From: an uncultured Clostridium sp. | Lineage (GTDB): Bacteria > Bacillota > Clostridia > TANB77 > CAG-508 | NCBI GenBank assembly: GCA_900552655.1 | Contig: USAE01000015.1 | Location: forward strand, 1 to 29,595 | Direction of reading: 5' to 3' | Length of the DNA: 29,595 nt | Shown here: positions 7,301-16,464 of the stretch, piece after piece | Numbering within the stretch: position 1 is the stretch's first letter | Layout: every line of letters starts with the position of its first letter | Made by a program: the position numbers and the translations under genes | Notes under the pieces: generated by a model | Told to the model about the DNA's origin: nothing | The model's database searches: none | Seen by the model: the letters and a program-made list of their open reading frames with translations, nothing else

Positions 7301-8696
7301 AATGACTATGTACTGTCTTTCCTACGATTTCTGCGTAAGATTTACCAACTTCATCTGTGTAAAAGGTAATCTCTTCATTCTCCTTTTTTACTTTAGCAAT
7401 TGCACCATCTAAATCTCTATTAAAAAAGTTCTCTAAGCTAAACTCATAATTAATAATTGCTGTAACATCAGAAGAATCATATCTTTGTAACAGAGCTTCA
7501 TTTTCCTGAATATTCTCTTTATTTCTTCCATCTTCTAATGACGCATTTAAAAATGCTTCATAGTTAGAATAACCTGCTTTTACATTCTCTACTGTCTTAG
7601 ACACCTTATTGCTTTCTATAAAATCTTTAAGTGTTTGCAAGTCTCCTACTGTTAATTTGCGAGTTTCTCCTTGTAAATGGTTATCTAAATCTTCTAAACT
7701 ATCATCTATTCCTCCAAAATTGGTTCCACCTTCTGGCATAGTATTTACATGATATTCAAATTTTATATTTGCCTCTGTTGTAACTGCTCCAATAAGTATT
7801 TGTGTATCCTCTTCTGCATCCATGTCTAATCTATATACTAAGTCTGGTGCCATTGTTGCAATATGTAGTGCTAAAGATAATTCTATTGGTTTTCCATATC
7901 TTGCAGTCCATCCTTCCATATTATATGTATAATATGTTTTTTTAAATAATCCTTCCCATGCAGCAAATGTTAGAGTTTTACTTTCTACATCTGTATCAAC
8001 AGAATCAAAAAATCCCATTCCCTCAAGACTTTCTTCACCATTTGAATAGTCGTTTTTATCAAATACTAACATACCAAATTGTGGCACTGCTGTATCTTTT
8101 TGGGTTTCAAATCCTAATAAAAATCCACCTATATCACCTACTACATGTAATACAGATGATACTAGTACTTTAAATTTTTCACGAGGTACATATGTATTAT
8201 AATCTGCTGTTAAATAAGCATTTAAATATTTACTATTCATGGTTGCTTCTTCCGAATCGCCATTTTCTATAAAATTCCCATCTTCATCTGTATATTTACC
8301 AAAACCAAATTCATAAGGCTTATACCCCATATTTGTTAAATATTCTGCTAATTCTTTTTGAGGTTCACTTCCAAATCTTGCAGAGTTACCAGAATAAAAC
8401 GTTTTTAGTTCCGTAAAAAAAGAGGTTGCAATGTCTGAAACTTTGTTTATTAAAAGGCCAGGACCTTCTGTTACATATGCTATAAGACCTGTAGCAATAA
8501 TAATTACTATAATAATTACTATTGCTATTATAGCTATAGTACCTAATGCTCCTAAACCTTTTAAACTTTTTATTATTTTAGCCAACATCTTTCCTTTTTT
8601 AACAGCTCCTGCTGTTGCTCTTCCTGCTTTATCTACTTTTTCTGCGCCAGAGCTTTGTCCCACTTGTGTTGCGTCATTTAAATTCTCGTCTTCCAA
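4353..8696 (-). CDS. Giant membrane-anchored cell-wall hydrolase (VirB1-like, several hydrolase folds)
   Basis: A 1447-residue protein with a cytoplasmic N terminus of about 50 residues, one transmembrane helix (about 50-73) and a very large outside part. Residues about 885-1045 look like an NlpC/P60 peptidase domain: ISCDRLVSWAL with candidate catalytic C929, PGDI-like QAGDIVFV, and SHTFIAAG with H997. A split, M23-like segment is suggested by WPISGYVNT (797-805), VVSPVTGEII (1061-1070) and KEGTVIGTT (1176-1184), but the zinc-binding HxH is replaced by LGLYLMN. The C-terminal 1220-1425 region resembles phage-tail-lysozyme domains, with PYESGG (E1228 a candidate catalytic acid) and VGISQWT (1252-1258). 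Residues 370-560 are helical and charged. The start codon is TTG at 8696, supported by GGAGGTGG upstream. Such enzymes open peptidoglycan for T4SS assembly. Confidence 0.75.
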   Translation of the reverse strand: MEDENLNDATQVGQSSGAEKVDKAGRATAGAVKKGKMLAKIIKSLKGLGALGTIAIIAIVIIIVIIIATGLIAYVTEGPGLLINKVSDIATSFFTELKTFYSGNSARFGSEPQKELAEYLTNMGYKPYEFGFGKYTDEDGNFIENGDSEEATMNSKYLNAYLTADYNTYVPREKFKVLVSSVLHVVGDIGGFLLGFETQKDTAVPQFGMLVFDKNDYSNGEESLEGMGFFDSVDTDVESKTLTFAAWEGLFKKTYYTYNMEGWTARYGKPIELSLALHIATMAPDLVYRLDMDAEEDTQILIGAVTTEANIKFEYHVNTMPEGGTNFGGIDDSLEDLDNHLQGETRKLTVGDLQTLKDFIESNKVSKTVENVKAGYSNYEAFLNASLEDGRNKENIQENEALLQRYDSSDVTAIINYEFSLENFFNRDLDGAIAKVKKENEEITFYTDEVGKSYAEIVGKTVHSHSITGWKYDGTTTGIMDKFYKQYEKAKTHLESPGGESITDEEAKDLFTLLQEEFSKIKDNVKADVDKLIEYDKKTSDKVKELEKELEKIGLTTDAIDAAIDYNNGEGTGEGTKVQRIQPYIKNVTKHWYRDIIFKAENGEYDNYDAYSTSNGEQTYENQFQPVAQSDDSALAPNDKGAFYTIETVQAGGEMVQVRDAIRGETNEHTKELFAGTADKPAKYFIYDGSINTAKKIDELRKVYDEAYSAAWDTVQIDSTARAAAEEAVEQKEAEDGTNFYKEVNVRQNALEAFAILENSKTEDSEYILRDLKRLFLDLGYFTKEDFIKEETHVFQWPISGYVNTYWPQRRYEKQQADYGTLIRSKVSTDNINAGKEADGSERIKEDEEVQIYKPNFNHDATAGGENEEEENNTEMTDNTQDFTTKFLDAAKEITTYVKENGFTYGPAEYIPPKSDGSTNSDGIKRISCDRLVSWALYKCGYTDQPEHGLTTTSSASPLMDYCKEKKFERIEDVNEVQAGDIVFVGETNSDKSSASHTFIAAGKESRYDCGNTDRIQLTGAYSSYQSQPFNEPITEFICAYRPEGDGKTGAIDGFEKDLNVVSPVTGEIIEEGEDYIKIKVLDTSAIPEYEEFYNEYKGICTGFTMYIRGFKKGTIDENVASEYQKVKHTNRYFIENGYADDYEEVEPIAKEFEEAEEKRMEAPAYLEKDGKRYIKEGTVIGTTTSSDLGLYLMNRENSIVEDVESYIRLVKKKLDTDWAYFYWIPYESGGTDGEGNGPEAVGWTTPGELAVGISQWTTTHKAGAPNNIPDFCKAAIDLNPGLCSELQQFVGKSIDEILALEPQIKSAFKSICSKDRDGFMEVQMQVTINQYLIDPYTGTDKEWILERDPIMQGTLMSLLNWGMGDKFWLSTFSQSDSDEQATKALLTKALGVRSTAGYLTPRWTSQYVLAKDALTGAIDEEGIINWIKTKQPADKYGEGQNMSALP

Positions 8697-8711
8697 ATCT
8701 TGCCACCTCCA

Positions 8712-9662
8712 TTATTTAGTATGGAAATTCATTCTTAATGTATATCTTCTAATTGCATTATCTAGTTCTTCTTGTTTTGTACTTTCATTTCCAGAATATG
8801 AGCGTAATACTCTAATATCATTAAACATCATATATTCTGGTGCTCTTCCATCATCACAATATTTATTAAATAAAAATGTATAACTTTTCGTTTCATTTGG
8901 CTTTAACACTATTCCATATGAACCTACAGATTTTTCATTTCTATTATCTTCTCCTGTATACAATGTTACTTCATTTTTTGTAGTTCCATCTGCAATTACT
9001 ATTGGATGGCTCGACCTATTTGTTATAGTAACTTTATAGGTTTCGTGGTCATAAAATACATTTTTACTATATATATTTATCTTTAAGTTTTCATCTTCTG
9101 CAAACATATTTAAATCTGTTTTCCTAACAAATCCATTTATTGAAAGTTTTAAAGTTTTATCATCTTCTGTAAATACAAATTTTTCTTCATCATAATAAAA
9201 ATTCTGTCCTGTTAAACCTGTTGCCATTAAATCTTCCATTAAATTTACATCATATATATATTGCTTACCCACATTAGAAAAGTTTTGAATACTATATGCT
9301 CTTTTTTCTTTAAATCTTGCATCTACGTATTTTTGGAAGGAATTTAATGATGGATATACCTCTTCTTTACAGTCATCTGAAAGCATATTATATGCTGCTT
9401 CATATTCTTTATTATTACATCTTTTAACAAATGTATCTATAGTACTTTCTATTGTTTCTTGCCACTTTTCTGGAACTTCATCATCTGTCATAACAGATAT
9501 ATTTGGTTCGTAAGTTGTTTCTGGAATCTCTTCTTCTGGCATGTTTTTTAAAACATAGTTTACTAAAAATATTATTGCCCACAATATAATAATAAATATT
9601 ATAACTTTCTTATACTTTTTAAAAAATCTTCTTATTTTTAACCTAGTATCTATAAAGCTCAT
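8712..9662 (-). CDS. VirB8-like membrane protein with C-terminal beta domain
   Basis: A 316-residue protein: a basic N terminus, a transmembrane helix (about 20-38), a linker, an NTF2-like domain (about 65-180, containing NNKEYEAAYNMLSDDCKEE) and a C-terminal beta-sandwich-like domain (about 190-290, with YKVTITNRSSHPIVI and LKPNETKSYTF). The NTF2-like part is shared with the shorter protein at 3151-3726. VirB8/TcpC proteins of this shape sit in the inner part of the channel and contact VirB4 and VirB6. I choose the ATG at 9662 because GGAAGGAG lies five bases upstream; the in-frame GTG at 9677 overlaps that site. The gene starts 26 bases after a VirB6-like gene. The extra Ig-like domain is not usual for VirB8. 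Confidence 0.7.
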   Translation of the reverse strand: MSFIDTRLKIRRFFKKYKKVIIFIIILWAIIFLVNYVLKNMPEEEIPETTYEPNISVMTDDEVPEKWQETIESTIDTFVKRCNNKEYEAAYNMLSDDCKEEVYPSLNSFQKYVDARFKEKRAYSIQNFSNVGKQYIYDVNLMEDLMATGLTGQNFYYDEEKFVFTEDDKTLKLSINGFVRKTDLNMFAEDENLKINIYSKNVFYDHETYKVTITNRSSHPIVIADGTTKNEVTLYTGEDNRNEKSVGSYGIVLKPNETKSYTFLFNKYCDDGRAPEYMMFNDIRVLRSYSGNESTKQEELDNAIRRYTLRMNFHTK

Positions 9663-9687
9663 ATTTGCTCCTTCCACTATTTATATA

Positions 9688-11574
9688 TTAAGCATTTCCT
9701 CCACCATTTCCGTTTTGTCTTGCTTGTAATTCTTGCATTTTCATCATTGTTCTTTCCATATTTTTTGCAATATTTTTTGTTGACGCTCCCATTTGTTCAA
9801 ATGAATTTTTAAATTGTGTTAAACTTTGTGCTAGTTGTCGATCTTCATCTCTAAAGTCATTAACTTCTCTTCCTTTTAGAACATCTCTTGCAATTGCCTC
9901 AAATTGTGTTTTTGCAAGTTCTGGGTTATTTTGTAAGCCTCTACTTTCCACAAAACTATTGTAATTACTTCCAAGTTGTGCTCTTTCTGCTGTCTTTATG
10001 TTTGCTTTTCTTTGTGCTGCTACTCTAGCCGATTTACCAGCTGTATATACTCCTTGACCCATTTGGTATCCAATAATTGAACCGTTTAGCCCTGCAGACC
10101 CTGCCCCCATTGCTGCAAATGCTATTGGTGCAGCAAATCTTGTAGCAGCTTTTATAGAAGCTTTTGGCGCTGCAGTTAAAATTCTTCCCGCTGGGGTATT
10201 TGCAAGTTTTGCTGCATTAGCTTTTGCTCTACTAAATGCTGAAGGTTGCTTTGCTCCTTTTTTAAATCCTTTATTAATCTTCTTATCCATTTTTTCTTGG
10301 TTTCTAGCTTGGTTATTTTGGCTTGGTGTTTGTGTTCCACCTGTAGAAGGTGCTGCACCTGCTCCTCTTCCAGCACCAGAACCTCCTCCACCAGAAGCTG
10401 CAGCTTTACCAATTTTTCCAAGACTGCTTCCAAGTGATTTCATAAGTGCTAATGTCATGAATGTGTCGCCTAAGTTATGAGCATGTTCGAAACTGAATAT
10501 TCCTCTTACTATATGCTCTGCTTGGTGAATAAATAATAACATTATACATCCCAGTATTGCTGCACCTAAAGTTTTATCTTGCATTAATGTTAATGCAGTC
10601 GTTGCAAACACTATATAAATTAAACACTGGAATGGCTGTATTAATACCGTATATACAAACTCTTTAACCCATTTATTTAATGCCTGTGATTGATTATCAC
10701 CCATTTTATCTATTGCATATGTTACAGTAACAATTGGTGAAATAATTACCAAAAATGCTAATGTAAGCATACGTTTTATGTAGAAAATTAAGAATGATAA
10801 TGTAACTCCTACTAATATACAGAAAGCTACTGCTGAACCAAATCCCATTGTAAACGAGAATGGATCTGCACCTTGCAGAGCAAAAGTATCTACTACATCT
10901 GAAAAGATCGAATTATCTGTCGACTCTCCCATTGCTTTTTCCATAATATTTACCAGTGCATTATTAGCATTTAGGGTAAATGCTATTATGTATTGCATTA
11001 AAAATACCAATATAAAACTGACTAGCCAATCTTTTAGCATTACTTTATATTTTGCCTCATCTGAAGCTACTGTAGAAATAGCCATTCTTATTCCTACATA
11101 TATTAATATTGCAAGTAGAATGCCTATTGCTAAATTTCTAAGTGCATAATACCATATTGCAATATTCTTTCTTATTGTTAATACTCCCTCGCTTAAACTA
11201 TTGTCAAAGTTAAAGAAATTTACATCTGTTATTTCTAGTTTGTCAAATAAAATATCTTGCGGGCTTATATTAATATTAAATTCTCCTCCAGCTATAGAAG
11301 CAACGCCACCAACTATTAGCCTTATTACATAACCAAATGATAAAATTAATAATCTTAATGGCCATGTAAGTAGCCCAGCAACACCATCAACAAGTCCCCC
11401 TAACCAGCTTTCATATTCTTCTGTTGCTTTTACTTCTTCCTTTTGTGCTTCTGTTGTTGCTGTATTAGTTGTATTATCTGCATATACAACATATGTTATA
11501 TTGGGTAATACTATATTTAGCATGGTAACTATACATACTACAATTGTTAGTATTTTGAATAAACTCCTTTTCAT
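9688..11574 (-). CDS. VirB6/TrbL-like channel protein, third copy
   Basis: A 628-residue polytopic membrane protein with a signal peptide (MKRSLFKILTIVVCIVTMLN), then several transmembrane helices up to about residue 370 and a Gly/Ala/Gln-rich cytoplasmic tail with helical stretches. It shares a signature with the two other VirB6-like proteins: WYYALRNLAIG, then VGIRMAISTVASDEAKYK with a following DW, then YAIDKMGD, NKWVKEF and LIQPF. VirB6/TrbL proteins form the membrane channel of T4SS. The ATG at 11574 is preceded by AAGGAG, which lies inside the last codons of the upstream gene; the two genes are separated by a single base, implying translational coupling. The longer reading from 11592 lacks its own ribosome binding site. 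Confidence 0.8.
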   Translation of the reverse strand: MKRSLFKILTIVVCIVTMLNIVLPNITYVVYADNTTNTATTEAQKEEVKATEEYESWLGGLVDGVAGLLTWPLRLLILSFGYVIRLIVGGVASIAGGEFNINISPQDILFDKLEITDVNFFNFDNSLSEGVLTIRKNIAIWYYALRNLAIGILLAILIYVGIRMAISTVASDEAKYKVMLKDWLVSFILVFLMQYIIAFTLNANNALVNIMEKAMGESTDNSIFSDVVDTFALQGADPFSFTMGFGSAVAFCILVGVTLSFLIFYIKRMLTLAFLVIISPIVTVTYAIDKMGDNQSQALNKWVKEFVYTVLIQPFQCLIYIVFATTALTLMQDKTLGAAILGCIMLLFIHQAEHIVRGIFSFEHAHNLGDTFMTLALMKSLGSSLGKIGKAAASGGGGSGAGRGAGAAPSTGGTQTPSQNNQARNQEKMDKKINKGFKKGAKQPSAFSRAKANAAKLANTPAGRILTAAPKASIKAATRFAAPIAFAAMGAGSAGLNGSIIGYQMGQGVYTAGKSARVAAQRKANIKTAERAQLGSNYNSFVESRGLQNNPELAKTQFEAIARDVLKGREVNDFRDEDRQLAQSLTQFKNSFEQMGASTKNIAKNMERTMMKMQELQARQNGNGGGNA

Positions 11575-11575
11575 G

Positions 11576-14500
11576 TTATCTCCTTTCCCCATTTATATCT
11601 ATATTTCTAAAAGTTAAACTTGATAATACATTTTTAAGATTACTTCTACTTTCTGGTTGTACTTTAACATTTGGTCCTGTTTTGTATAAGTATGTATGAT
11701 CTTTGTTATCCTTAGAATTTGCATATTCTCTGTCTATTCTTTGTAACCTCTGCATTTCATCTCTCAACTCTTCCATTTCTCTATCTACTTTTTTATCTGC
11801 ATTATGTCTTTTCATTATATCTTCTATTGTAGATTTTAATGTATCTGTATTAATTGTTTCTGAGAAGTCTGTTTCTATGTTTGTATTATAGGTTAAATCA
11901 CTAAATAGTTCTTTATGTGTTTCGATCTTCGTTTCTATTTCCATATCTAGGTCATCTGTAAACATAGCAACTCTTGCTTCTACTTCCTCACATATTCTTC
12001 TGTCTATATTTGGATCTATATTATTTGTTCCATATGCTTCTCTAATTCTTGCTGCTATATTATCTCTTGCTTTTTGTTTTACTCTTGCTTTTACTTCTTC
12101 TATGCTTCTTCTATTAATTGTTCTATCGTCAAAACCTAAACTAGCCTTATACTTAGATAGTGCATCTTCTTTATCTATACGACTATCTACTATATCAGAA
12201 ACTTCGTATACATTTTCCATAGTTCTTCTATATGAGTCATCAAATGAAGTTTTTGCCATTGCTTGTACTATTTTTTCATCCGGTCTATTTCCACCTATGT
12301 TTTGGTTTCTAATTTCATCTTCTTTTTCTCTTCTGCCTTTTGTATACAGCTCTATAATCTTAGATTCTGCATCTTTCGCTTCATCAATTTTAGCCATTCT
12401 ATTTTCATATGTGGATTGTATTTTCTCTCCTGTTTTCAAACCATCTTTTAAAGCAGTTCCTACTCCTATTACAACTCCACTTACTGGCCATGTTACTGCT
12501 TTTCCTATTGTGCCTACAGTTTTTCCTGCTACCTTTCCTACTGTTCTTAAAGGCTTAGGAATTTTTTCTACTACTCTATGGAATTTTCCTGTATGTATTT
12601 TGCTCGTATTATTTTTTAATGTTCGTCTACTTACAGTATTTGCAATAACGTCTGCTCCTCCAGTTACTAAATTGGCTGTTCCTAAATCTGTAAAACCATG
12701 TATTCCCATTAATGGAAAGGCTGTAGTTAATTTTAAGGCATTTAACATTTTATTATTTTGCGTCTTCTTTAACTCTGACACAAATTTCTTTCTACTATTT
12801 TTTCTATCCTTTTTAACTTTTGACATTTCAAGTTTTGTGTCTTGAGAAAGTGATTTTAATACTTCTTTATCACCTGTTGGAACATATTGTCCTGTAGCAG
12901 CATCTATATTTTTAATGCCCCTCCAACTTTTTCCTAGTGCTTTCTTACCTAAATTGCCAAGTCCTAAAGCTTGAGCCTGTACTTCTTTTTTTCTATCTGT
13001 TCCTGTCTTTAAAGAATCTTTAAGGTCTTTTCCAAATTCTACAGCACCAGCCGCAAAACTTCCTACCATACCTACTGCCGCTTTTGCTTTAAATATATTT
13101 TCAAAAATTTCTTTTTTAGGGTCAGAGCCTAAAATTGTTCCTAATGATTTAGAACCTGTTTTATCTCCTACCATTCCAAATATACTTGTGAATATATTTG
13201 CTGCTTTTAACATAAAGTTCATAACAATTAATGCTAAAACAATTCCTGCAAGTGATTCATTAGTTATTTCCAGTACTACTGTTAGGAATATTGTATATAT
13301 TAATGCATGAACACTTTGTATTAAAACTAATAATGTATAATCTTTCATCCAACGTGTAAATGCTTTTGCTTTTCCTGTTCTTACTTTAGAAATTGCATAA
13401 CTTGCTCCCATCATTGGCGCCATAACAATAAGTATACATACTGCTAAAAATCTTTTTAAGTACACATATAAGAATTTTATCATTAATATAATTAATATAA
13501 TGTATAGAATTGTTCCAGCCATTCCAGATGAAAATTTTATTTCGTATGCTTTTCTTCTTACAGTTTCATAGATTCCATCTTCAAATCCTAAGCTATTTTG
13601 TGACTTCATTATCCAACCTAAAATTGTAGAATTTATATTAAGTACTAAGATTAAGAAGTATTGTATTAAGAATATTATTAAAAATCCTACAACCCAGCTT
13701 ACTAACATTCTTTTATATTCAGCTTTTTCAGAAGCCACTGTAGTAATTGCCATTCTAATTCCTACATATATTAATATTATTAGCATTACTGCAATCGTAA
13801 TATTACGTATTATATAATACCAACTTGCTACACTATCTCTTATTATTTGTAAAGATGAATCATCTTTTAACTTATATCCACCTGCTGTATCTGAAAATAC
13901 ATTTACATCTAATAAAGGAACTTTGTTAAAGATTATTTTGTCTATTGTTAATTTGTCATCACCTTCTGGTTGTAATTCTGTTGACGTTGGTGTATATAAT
14001 TCATCATTTTCCAATATTTTTTGGTCATCATATGTGTTTACTGTATCTCCAGTAGTTGTATTTGTAGTTGTAATAGTATTTCCTATTGAGTTTCCATCTA
14101 CTTCACCATTACCTTCTACTGGCTCTTCTACTGCTTCTCCTGTTATTGCATCAACTGCATCTGTAACTATATTAACAATTATATTTGCCCAACCTACAAC
14201 GACCATTTTTATCATCATTGTCATGAATCCCGCTACATAGTCTGCAAGCTGAGATATTAAGTTAAATAACCATTCTAAGCTAAGTGAGCTTTGTCCTGCA
14301 AACGAACCTTGTTGTAAACCTTGATAATAAAATTCATCTGCCGGGTCTTCTGTGGCATTGTCTTCTTCTTCTAATCCGCCTGATTCCGGTACGCTACCTG
14401 TTGGAGTAACTTGAACTTCTTCGTTTAAGCTAAATATAACATCAAACGGCTCACAACCATTTTCATGAATAACCATAGATGGACCAGTAGAACCAAAGTT

Positions 14501-14966
14501 AAAATGTCTTAAATCTCTAGTTGTTGTAGCACTCGGATTTGATGCAGCTACCATTTCAACATGATTTGTTCTTACCATTATATCACCTGGTTTAGCTTCT
14601 CCTGGTGAGACCTCATGCCAGTACTCATTCTGCAACGATGTTTTATTAGTTGTTGCTCCATCATTAAATCCGCAATGTATGTATATCTATCCCTAAAAAT
14701 ATTTGGTACATATATGCTAACCCTGTAGTACAACAGCAATAAAATGTACTTTTGTCTCCTGAAAATTGTGCTGGTATAATTTCTGTAGTATAAACTGAAA
14801 TTGGTCCATATTGTTTTATAAATTGTTCTGTTTGTGTTGCCAAAAATTCTCTTGCACCATCGTCAAAATTTCTAGCAAAAGAAGATGATGTATTTGCTAT
14901 TATTATATAAAATATTAAAAATGAAACTAGTATATTTTTTAAAACTCTTCTTGTTTTCTTCATCAT
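11576..14966 (-). pseudogene. NlpC/P60-VirB6 fusion gene, interrupted by a one-base frame break
   Basis: Two adjoining frames together make about 1129 residues. The first (14664-14966) gives a signal peptide and the start of an NlpC/P60 domain with FYCCCTTGLAYMY (candidate nucleophile C79), then stops at TAA 14664-14666. The second continues the same domain with EAKPGDIMVRTNHVEMVAA (the catalytic histidine region). It then has a VirB6/TrbL membrane part with SWYYIIRNITIA and VGIRMAITTVASEKAEYK, and a long charged cytoplasmic tail. The second frame has no ATG with a ribosome binding site at its start, so it is not an independent gene. Removing one T from the TTT at 14666-14668 joins the frames. 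The cause could be a mutation, a sequencing error or +1 recoding at ATT-TAA-T. The tail contains coiled coil (EMEELRDEMQRLQRI). The gene lies between two intact operon members. Confidence 0.75.
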
Positions 14967-14978
14967 CTTCCCCTTTCT

Positions 14979-16454
14979 TTATAATTCTATTTTTACATCT
15001 TTTCCATCATATGTTAAAATTTTATTTACATGGTCAAAATTTGTTATGTTAAAATCATCTGTTCCAGTTACTATAGTTTTCGTCTTTCTAGTTGTAGCAT
15101 TATACATATAAATACCTTGCTTTTTTATACTATATATTAAATTTTCATCATCATACCATAGTATTTTGTCCGCATAAATATCTTTACTTAATTCGCTATC
15201 TGGATTTTCTCTATCTATAGAAAAAATCGCAATATTATATATTTTACCATCTTTATCTCTTGTTGATTTTTGTGAATATTTTTTACTAATAAACTTTCCG
15301 TTTTCGTCTGGTACTTCAGATTTTTGCATCATTCTGTCTTGCTCTGCTTTTAATATTAAGCTTTCATTAGTATTGTAATATACTTGGTAATAATCTTTAT
15401 GTTCATCTTTTAAGCTTCCATTATATTCTTGGTATAATTGTATACCATCTGTTTTTTGTGAACTATTATATATTCGTACACCTTTTAGTGGATACATGAT
15501 ATAACAATAATCTGTATCATATTTATAGTACGAATAATCTGGCCATAAGCTTGTTAATTTGTTCATAAAAGAATTAAAATCTTTGTTGTTATTATATTCT
15601 TCTAATAATTTCTCAAACTGTGTATAATCATAAGAAATTCGTGGGTAAACAGAAATTTCATTTGCTGTAAAACATACATATAAGTCTTTCCCCATATATT
15701 CTAATATTCCACTTTGCTCTATGTAATTATTTCCTAGTTCTTTTTTTACCTTTTCAAAAGAATCTCCAACTTTAATGTTAGAAATAACCTCTTTTTCAAA
15801 TTTATTTGTAAAAACTATATTAAAGAGTTTTCCATTAATATTTCTTACTCTATATCCGTTTTCAAAATAAATATCATAATCTTTAAATGTACTAGTTTTT
15901 TCTCCAAAATTTATATTCTTAGTACTCCAGTTATTATTTATTAATGTTTGTAGTTCACTTGTTATATCAAATTTAGTTTCTTTTAGTTCCTTTTTATTTT
16001 CTAATGTATTTTCAGATAATAACTTACTAAAATATTCTGATTCCTCTATGTCATTAAAATATTTTTTACTAATCGAATTAGTTTTTGTATCTACTCTAAT
16101 AACAAGATTTCTAGATTTATCTATTAATCGTATATTACGATATTTTAAAAATTCGGAAATTCCTTCTATTGTTACATCATAATATGGTTGTTTAGATTTT
16201 CCATCTTCATATGGACTATATTTAAACTCTAAGTATATGTCTAGTGAATATCCTTTTTCTTCAGATTCTTTGCTAGATATAAACTTACATTCGCAAAATT
16301 CGACTATGCTTTGTAAAGATTTTGCTTCTTCTTTAGAATTTATAGGTTTATTTTGACTAATCTTTAGTATTACTACAAGTATAATTAAAAACGCTAATAC
16401 TGCAGATATGCTAATTATAATCTTCTTCTTTTTGTCCATTTTCTTTTTTTTCAT
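14979..16454 (-). CDS. Membrane-anchored extracellular protein of the secretion operon, unknown
   Basis: A 491-residue protein with a lysine-rich N terminus, one transmembrane helix (about 11-31) and a large outside part rich in Tyr, Asn and Lys. I do not recognise the family. The C-terminal 80 residues have the look of beta-propeller blades (YADKILWYDDENLIYS, then QGIYMYNATTRKTKTI), similar in style to TolB-like or DUF5050-like repeats. An internal segment (GDSFEKVKKELGNNY) resembles the small repeats of SmpA/OmlA-like modules. The ribosome binding site AGAGGTG lies five bases before the ATG. It sits between two VirB6-like genes with gaps of about 10 bases, so it is probably part of the envelope complex; no standard T4SS counterpart is obvious. 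Confidence 0.65.
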   Translation of the reverse strand: MKKKKMDKKKKIIISISAVLAFLIILVVILKISQNKPINSKEEAKSLQSIVEFCECKFISSKESEEKGYSLDIYLEFKYSPYEDGKSKQPYYDVTIEGISEFLKYRNIRLIDKSRNLVIRVDTKTNSISKKYFNDIEESEYFSKLLSENTLENKKELKETKFDITSELQTLINNNWSTKNINFGEKTSTFKDYDIYFENGYRVRNINGKLFNIVFTNKFEKEVISNIKVGDSFEKVKKELGNNYIEQSGILEYMGKDLYVCFTANEISVYPRISYDYTQFEKLLEEYNNNKDFNSFMNKLTSLWPDYSYYKYDTDYCYIMYPLKGVRIYNSSQKTDGIQLYQEYNGSLKDEHKDYYQVYYNTNESLILKAEQDRMMQKSEVPDENGKFISKKYSQKSTRDKDGKIYNIAIFSIDRENPDSELSKDIYADKILWYDDENLIYSIKKQGIYMYNATTRKTKTIVTGTDDFNITNFDHVNKILTYDGKDVKIEL

Positions 16455-16464
16455 ATAAACACCT

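Noticed and set aside
11576..14635. Independent gene starting at the TTG at 14635
   Set aside because: There is no ribosome binding site, and its first residues complete the NlpC/P60 domain begun in the other frame upstream.
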